A stretch of 64,000 nucleotides of DNA from Faecousia sp. GTDB lineage: Bacteria > Bacillota > Clostridia > Oscillospirales > Oscillospiraceae. Location: NCBI GenBank assembly GCA_029257335.1, contig JARIBV010000041.1, positions 1-64,000 on the forward strand, written 5' to 3'. The position numbers were made by a program, and so were the translations under genes. A model generated the notes under the pieces. It had not been told where the DNA came from. It saw only the letters and a list, made by a program, of their open reading frames with translations, and made no database searches. Within the stretch, counting starts at the first letter, position 1. Each line of letters opens with the position of its first letter. Below, piece after piece: positions 60,167 to 64,000 of the stretch.

Positions 60167-61840
60167 TTAGAACAGGCCGGAGATCTTGCCGGTCTCGTCC
60201 ACATCGATGCGCTCGGCAGCGGGGACCTTGGGAAGACCGGGCATGGTCATGATCTCACCGGTCAGGGCAACCAGGAAGCCTGCACCGGCGGAAACCTTGA
60301 TGTTCCGGACGGTGATGGTGAAGCCTCTGGGGGCGCCCAGCTTGGTCTGGTCGTCGGTGAAGGAATACTGGGTCTTAGCCATGCAGATGGGCATTTTGTC
60401 ATAGCCCAGCTCGGTAAGGGTCTTGATCTGCTTTTCGGCATTGGCAGTGAAGTTCACGCCGTCAGCATGATAGATTCTCTTGGCAATGGCCTCGATCTTC
60501 TCCTTGATGGGAGCCTCGACATCATAAGCGAAGCTGAAGTCGTTGGGCTCTTCGCACAGACGGACCACTTCATTGGCCAGAGCGATGCCGCCCTCGCCGC
60601 CCTTTGCCCAGACCTCGGACAGAGCGACATTGACACCCAGCTCCTTGCACTTGCGCTCCACCAGAGCCAGCTCGGCCTCGGTGTCCATGGGGAAGCGGTT
60701 GATGGCAACCACGCAGGGCAGCTTGTAAACCTTGGTGATGTTCTCCACATGCTGCAGCAGGTTGGGCAGGCCCTTCTCCAGAGCCTCCAGGTTCTCAATG
60801 CCGGTCTCGGCCTTGGGAACGCCGCCGTTGTACTTGAGGGCGCGGACGGTAGCAACCAGAACCACGCAGGAAGGTTTCAGACCGGCCATGCGGCACTTGA
60901 TGTCCAGGAACTTCTCGGCACCCAGGTCAGCGCCGAAGCCTGCCTCGGTAACGGTGTAATCGGACAGCTTCAGAGCAATCTTGGTGGCGGTGACGGAGTT
61001 GCAGCCATGTGCGATGTTGGCGAAGGGGCCGCCATGTACAAATGCGGGGGTATGCTCCAGAGTCTGAACCAGGTTGGGCTTCAGAGCATCCTTCAGCAGG
61101 GCAGCCATGGCACCCTGGGCCTTCAGATCGCCGGCGGTAACGGGCTTGCCCTCACGGGTGTAAGCAACGACCAGACGAGCCAGACGGTTCTTGAGGTCGG
61201 TAATATCGGAAGCCAGGCACAAAACAGCCATGATCTCGGAAGCAACGGTGATGTCGTAGCCATCTTCACGGGGCATACCGTTGGTCTTGCCGCCCAGGCC
61301 GTCGGTGACGAAGCGGAGCTGACGGTCGTTCATATCGACGCAGCGGCGCCAGGTGATCTGACGGGGGTCAATGCCAAGAGCGTTGCCCTGATAAATGTGG
61401 TTGTCCAGCATAGCGGCCAGCAGGTTGTTGGCAGCGCCGATTGCGTGGAAGTCACCGGTAAAGTGCAGGTTGATGTCCTCCATGGGCACAACCTGAGCGT
61501 AGCCGCCGCCGGCAGCGCCGCCCTTTACACCAAAGACAGGACCCAGAGAGGGCTCGCGCAGTGCAACCAGAACATTCTTGCCGATTCTGCGCATGCCGTC
61601 GGCCAGACCAACGGTGGTGGTGGTCTTACCTTCGCCGGCGGGAGTGGGGTTGATGGCAGTGACCAGGATCAGCTTGCCATCGGGACGGTCGGTCTCGTTG
61701 AGGATGTTGTAGTCCACCTTTGCCTTGTACTTGCCGTACTGCTCCAGGTACTTTTCATCCACACCGGCGGTCTTGGCAACCTCAGTAATGGGCTGCATCG
61801 GGGTTTCCTGTGCGATTTCAATGTCAGTTTTGAAAGCCAT
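60167..61840 (-). CDS. fhs: Formate-tetrahydrofolate ligase
   Basis: Fhs joins formate to tetrahydrofolate using ATP, making 10-formyl-THF. The 557-residue protein has '[22 protein letters not shown]', P-loop '[21 protein letters not shown]', '[35 protein letters not shown]' and the tail '[19 protein letters not shown]'. I use ATG 61840 (ten bases after AAGGAG); ATG 61846 is an alternative. It heads the fhs-fchA-folD group. In acetogens it belongs to the Wood-Ljungdahl path, but no other gene of that path is present here, so it may serve purine or serine metabolism. Confidence 0.97.
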   Translation of the reverse strand: MAFKTDIEIAQETPMQPITEVAKTAGVDEKYLEQYGKYKAKVDYNILNETDRPDGKLILVTAINPTPAGEGKTTTTVGLADGMRRIGKNVLVALREPSLGPVFGVKGGAAGGGYAQVVPMEDINLHFTGDFHAIGAANNLLAAMLDNHIYQGNALGIDPRQITWRRCVDMNDRQLRFVTDGLGGKTNGMPREDGYDITVASEIMAVLCLASDITDLKNRLARLVVAYTREGKPVTAGDLKAQGAMAALLKDALKPNLVQTLEHTPAFVHGGPFANIAHGCNSVTATKIALKLSDYTVTEAGFGADLGAEKFLDIKCRMAGLKPSCVVLVATVRALKYNGGVPKAETGIENLEALEKGLPNLLQHVENITKVYKLPCVVAINRFPMDTEAELALVERKCKELGVNVALSEVWAKGGEGGIALANEVVRLCEEPNDFSFAYDVEAPIKEKIEAIAKRIYHADGVNFTANAEKQIKTLTELGYDKMPICMAKTQYSFTDDQTKLGAPRGFTITVRNIKVSAGAGFLVALTGEIMTMPGLPKVPAAERIDVDETGKISGLF

Positions 61841-61980
61841 GTTCATCAATCTCCTTGTATTATTGTTGGTACCCTGCCGTTGGAATGGCCCAGGCCCATA
61901 CAGGATTTATGGATAAAGCCGTTGGTATAACCCTATCCACATATTCGGTCAGGGGGACAGTGTGCCCTTGATCTAATACT

Positions 61981-62009
61981 GTTTTATCATCATCTAGGCA
62001 AAATGTCAA
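61981..62009 (-). promoter_or_regulatory. Promoter of the fhs operon
   Basis: On the minus strand TTGACA (62004-62009), 17 bases and TAAAAC (61981-61986). A leader of about 130 bases follows with no known riboswitch motif. The rest of the 368-base gap to 62208 holds the divergent promoter. Confidence 0.6.
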
Positions 62010-62148
62010 CGAATAACTTTGCACTCTGCCTAGATTCTGCACAATGACGAAAAAAAGTGTGATTTTTCTTCGGGAAAAATTCTCTATAGCTAATCCTGTA
62101 TCGATATGGAAATATTTGTTGCCTGTTGCGAAATTGGAAAGACATGCC

Positions 62149-62177
62149 TTTACATTTGCTACTGATGACTGTATAAT
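62149..62177 (+). promoter_or_regulatory. Promoter of the small membrane-protein gene
   Basis: TTTACA (62149-62154), 17 bases and TATAAT (62172-62177) lie 30 bases before the gene at 62208. Confidence 0.8.
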
Positions 62178-62207
62178 AGGGGAAAGAAACCATAGGAGGA
62201 AATATCG

Positions 62208-62639
62208 ATGAAAAACCGAACTTTTCGATGGATAATTCATATTCTGTTTTTTGCAGCTGTCCTGTCTCCCTTGAGCTGGTGGCGTTTTATAACAATTGCA
62301 CAAAATGTGTTCTGCCTTTCTGCTTTCGGGACGGGAGATCTGGCGCTGTGTCTGGTTTTGAGTCTGCTGCCTATGGTATTTTTCTTTCTGGGACTGCTTT
62401 TGCAGAGAAAAACCGGGCCGGTCTGGGGCAGCGCCCTGGCTTGTGTGTGCTTCCTTCTGGCGGTAGCGGCCTGGAGCTATACCATGGCGGACCAGTGGGG
62501 CTCCTGGCAGAGCGCCCGGCTCCTGGGAAGCATTACCCGTCAGCAGGAGGTGCGGCTGAAGGTCATGTCCGTTGTGGGCCTGGTTTCCGGCCTGCTTCCC
62601 ATTTTGTCCCAGATTCCCGGTTACTTCAGAAAGAAATAA
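62208..62639 (+). CDS. Small four-span membrane protein of unknown function
   Basis: The 143-residue protein has a basic head ('MKNRTFRW') and about four spans (near residues 8-25, 44-65, 72-90 and 117-137). 'QWGSWQSARLLGSITRQQEVRLK' is the longest polar loop. ATG has AGGAGG seven bases upstream. It is a single-gene unit between its promoter and a terminator. No family is recognised. Confidence 0.75.
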   Translation: MKNRTFRWIIHILFFAAVLSPLSWWRFITIAQNVFCLSAFGTGDLALCLVLSLLPMVFFFLGLLLQRKTGPVWGSALACVCFLLAVAAWSYTMADQWGSWQSARLLGSITRQQEVRLKVMSVVGLVSGLLPILSQIPGYFRKK

Positions 62640-62697
62640 AGGCGGTGCCATCCTGATGGATATGATCGCCGCAATCAAAAGATTCCGGCCTGCAAAA

Positions 62698-62728
62698 CAG
62701 GGCCGCCTCAGGATTTGAGGCGGCCCTG
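62698..62728. terminator. Bidirectional intrinsic terminator
   Basis: CAGGGCCGCCTCA pairs perfectly with TGAGGCGGCCCTG around five bases. It ends the gene at 62639 and, on the minus strand with TTTTGC after it, the RNase J gene. Confidence 0.8.
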
Positions 62729-62758
62729 AACTGTTATACAATAAAATGATAAGATCGA

Positions 62759-64000
62759 TCAGATTTCCATAATCACCGGCAAAATCATGGGATTGCGCTT
62801 GGTGGTTTTATAGAGGTAGCTGGACAGATCGTTCTTAATGGAGGACTTGATGGTGGCCCAGTCTCTGGCCCCCTTCTTCTGGCAGCGCTCCACGGAATCC
62901 AGGGCAATCAGCCGCAGATCCTCCATCAGGGTCTCGGACTCTTTCACATACACAAAGCCACGGGTGATGATATCCGGGCCGGAGATAATGGAGCCGTCCT
63001 GGCTGGACAGGTTCACACAGACCACCAGCATACCGTCCTGGGCCAGATGCTTCCGGTCCCGGAGTACCACGCTGCCCACATCGCCCACACCGGTGCCGTC
63101 CACCAGTACTTTGCCTGCGGGGACGGTGCCGTTGACCCGGCAGGTACGGGCAGAAAGCTCCATGACCTGACCGATATCGGAAACCAGAATATTTTTGGGG
63201 TTCATGCCCATTTGCTTGGCCAGTTTGGCATGGATCTGCAGGTGCCGCTGCTCGCCGTGGATGGGGATGAAGTATCTGGGCTTGGTGAGGGCGTGGATGA
63301 TCTTCAGCTCCTCCTGGCAGGCATGGCCGGACACATGGAGGCCCTCGGACTTTTCATACACCACCTCGGCACCCTTGCGGTAAAGCTCGTTGATGATCCG
63401 GGAAATGGCCTTTTCGTTGCCGGGAATGGCGGAGGCGGAAATGATGATCCGGTCGCCGGGCTGGATCTCCACCTGCTTGTTGGTGGAGAAGGCCATGCGG
63501 TACATGGCAGACATGTTTTCGCCCTGGGAGCCGGTGGAAACGATGACGATTTTATCTTTGGGCAGGGTCTTGATGGCACTGATATCCACAATGGTGTTGG
63601 CAGGGACCTTCAGATAGTTCAGCTCAGCGGCCACTTTCAGCACATTTTCCATGCTGCGGCCCGTGACGGCCACCTTTCTGCCGTAGCGATGGGCAATCTG
63701 CAAAACCGCCTGAATGCGGTGCATATTGGAAGCGAAGGTGGTGATGATGATTCTCTGGGAACAGTTTTTAAACTGACGGTCCAGGCTCTCCGTGACCACC
63801 TGCTCGGAGGGGGTGTAGCCGGTGCGCTCCACATTGGTGGAGTCACACAGAAGGGCCAGGATGCCCTCCTTGCCCAATACGCCCAGACGGCCCAGATCCA
63901 TCATGCCGCCTTCGGCGGTGGGGTCGATCTTAAAGTCGCCGGTCATAATGACCTTACCCACGGGGGTGGTGATGCAGAAGCAGACGGCGTCGGCAATGGA
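62759..64000 (-). CDS. rnj: Ribonuclease J (3' part, runs off the window)
   Basis: The frame is open to the window edge and gives 413 C-terminal residues of a protein that normally has about 555. It has the beta-CASP/metallo-lactamase features 'VIMTGDFKIDPT' (metal Asp), 'LALLCDSTNVERTGYTPSE', 'IVSTGSQGENMSAMYRMAF', 'SEGLHVSGHACQEELK' and 'KPRYFIPIHGEQRHL', then the RNase J C-terminal domain. The first metal motif HxHxDH would lie beyond 64000. RNase J degrades and processes mRNA from 5' ends and internally. A terminator follows. Confidence 0.93.
   Translation of the reverse strand, partial: SIADAVCFCITTPVGKVIMTGDFKIDPTAEGGMMDLGRLGVLGKEGILALLCDSTNVERTGYTPSEQVVTESLDRQFKNCSQRIIITTFASNMHRIQAVLQIAHRYGRKVAVTGRSMENVLKVAAELNYLKVPANTIVDISAIKTLPKDKIVIVSTGSQGENMSAMYRMAFSTNKQVEIQPGDRIIISASAIPGNEKAISRIINELYRKGAEVVYEKSEGLHVSGHACQEELKIIHALTKPRYFIPIHGEQRHLQIHAKLAKQMGMNPKNILVSDIGQVMELSARTCRVNGTVPAGKVLVDGTGVGDVGSVVLRDRKHLAQDGMLVVCVNLSSQDGSIISGPDIITRGFVYVKESETLMEDLRLIALDSVERCQKKGARDWATIKSSIKNDLSSYLYKTTKRNPMILPVIMEI

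Noticed and set aside
59441-61930. 829-residue plus-strand frame over fchA and fhs
   Set aside because: Fhs and FchA on the minus strand are certain; this frame crosses two genes and two intergenic regions.
1-64000. CRISPR arrays, transposons, integrases, tRNA or rRNA genes
   Set aside because: No regularly spaced repeats, transposase or integrase motifs, tRNA cloverleaf with a GTTC arm, or rRNA sequence was seen by eye.

Overview
The window looks like chromosomal sequence from a GC-rich (mid-50s to about 60 percent by eye), anaerobic, Gram-positive gut clostridium of the Oscillospiraceae/Oscillospirales type. The reasons are DnaD/DnaC-type primosome genes, a group II ECF transporter, ClpE-type ATPase, RNase J, formate-tetrahydrofolate ligase with cyclodeaminase and FolD, SLH-type surface proteins, YtrA-type GntR regulators, strong AGGAGG ribosome sites and simple TTGACA/TATAAT promoters. 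No phage, insertion sequence, CRISPR array, tRNA or rRNA was recognised. The species is an inference from gene content only.

Layout. 0-3.8 kb: the end of an unknown gene, two ABC-2-like membrane proteins, then on the minus strand a GntR-ATPase-permease operon with a perfect palindrome over its promoter. 3.9-7.3 kb: coenzyme A supply, with a pantothenate-type ECF S component, coaX and divergent coaBC. 7.4-9.3 kb: a decaying stretch (GNAT pseudogene, possible structured RNA, small lipoprotein, split exported protein). 9.4-11.9 kb: a TetR regulator, a small membrane protein and an NAD-dependent epimerase that share a duplicated promoter/operator block. 12.1-19.65 kb: one long minus-strand block that runs response regulator, histidine kinase, exported protein, three permeases, ATPase and two related exported proteins. 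It reads like an antimicrobial-peptide or envelope-stress sensing and export module. Identical TTGTATC-N4-TTGTATC repeats lie before the regulator and before the permeases.

19.8-27.1 kb: rplM-rpsI, a TtcA-like tRNA thiolase, a TetR regulator, a Gph-like phosphatase, a YfbR-like nucleotidase, NAD synthetase and a membrane-anchored deacetylase-like protein. 27.1-35.0 kb holds the most interesting locus: a MerR regulator, a MerR-type promoter with a 19-bp spacer, a surface protein with a cohesin-like domain and three SLH repeats, and then a 2022-residue subtilisin-like protease with a dockerin inserted inside its catalytic domain. The arrangement suggests that the SLH protein holds the protease on the cell wall through a cohesin-dockerin pair.

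35.1-46.2 kb: a MarR-MFS pair, a second copy of the small lipoprotein family with an apparent frameshift in its signal peptide, the DnaD-DnaC pair, an Sfp-type transferase, a zinc-ribbon protein with a long structured leader, ruvC-ruvA-ruvB with an untracked 57-residue membrane protein, and a class A PBP carrying an extra zinc ribbon. 46.2-56.4 kb: a methyltransferase, ecfA1-ecfA2-ecfT-truA, a DUF5711-like protein, a ClpE-like ATPase and a large deacetylase-like protein. The Ecf core here could power the PanT-like S component at 5.2 kb. 56.5-64 kb: a truncated GNAT gene, a DUF1576 membrane protein, folD-fchA-fhs for one-carbon tetrahydrofolate chemistry, a small membrane protein and the 3' part of an RNase J gene that runs off the window.

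Limits: no alignment, folding or profile search was run. Domain calls rest on motifs read from the translations, promoter and hairpin calls on inspection. Four genes show apparent disabling changes (about 7.4, 8.9, 36.95 and 56.5 kb), which could be real decay or sequencing errors.
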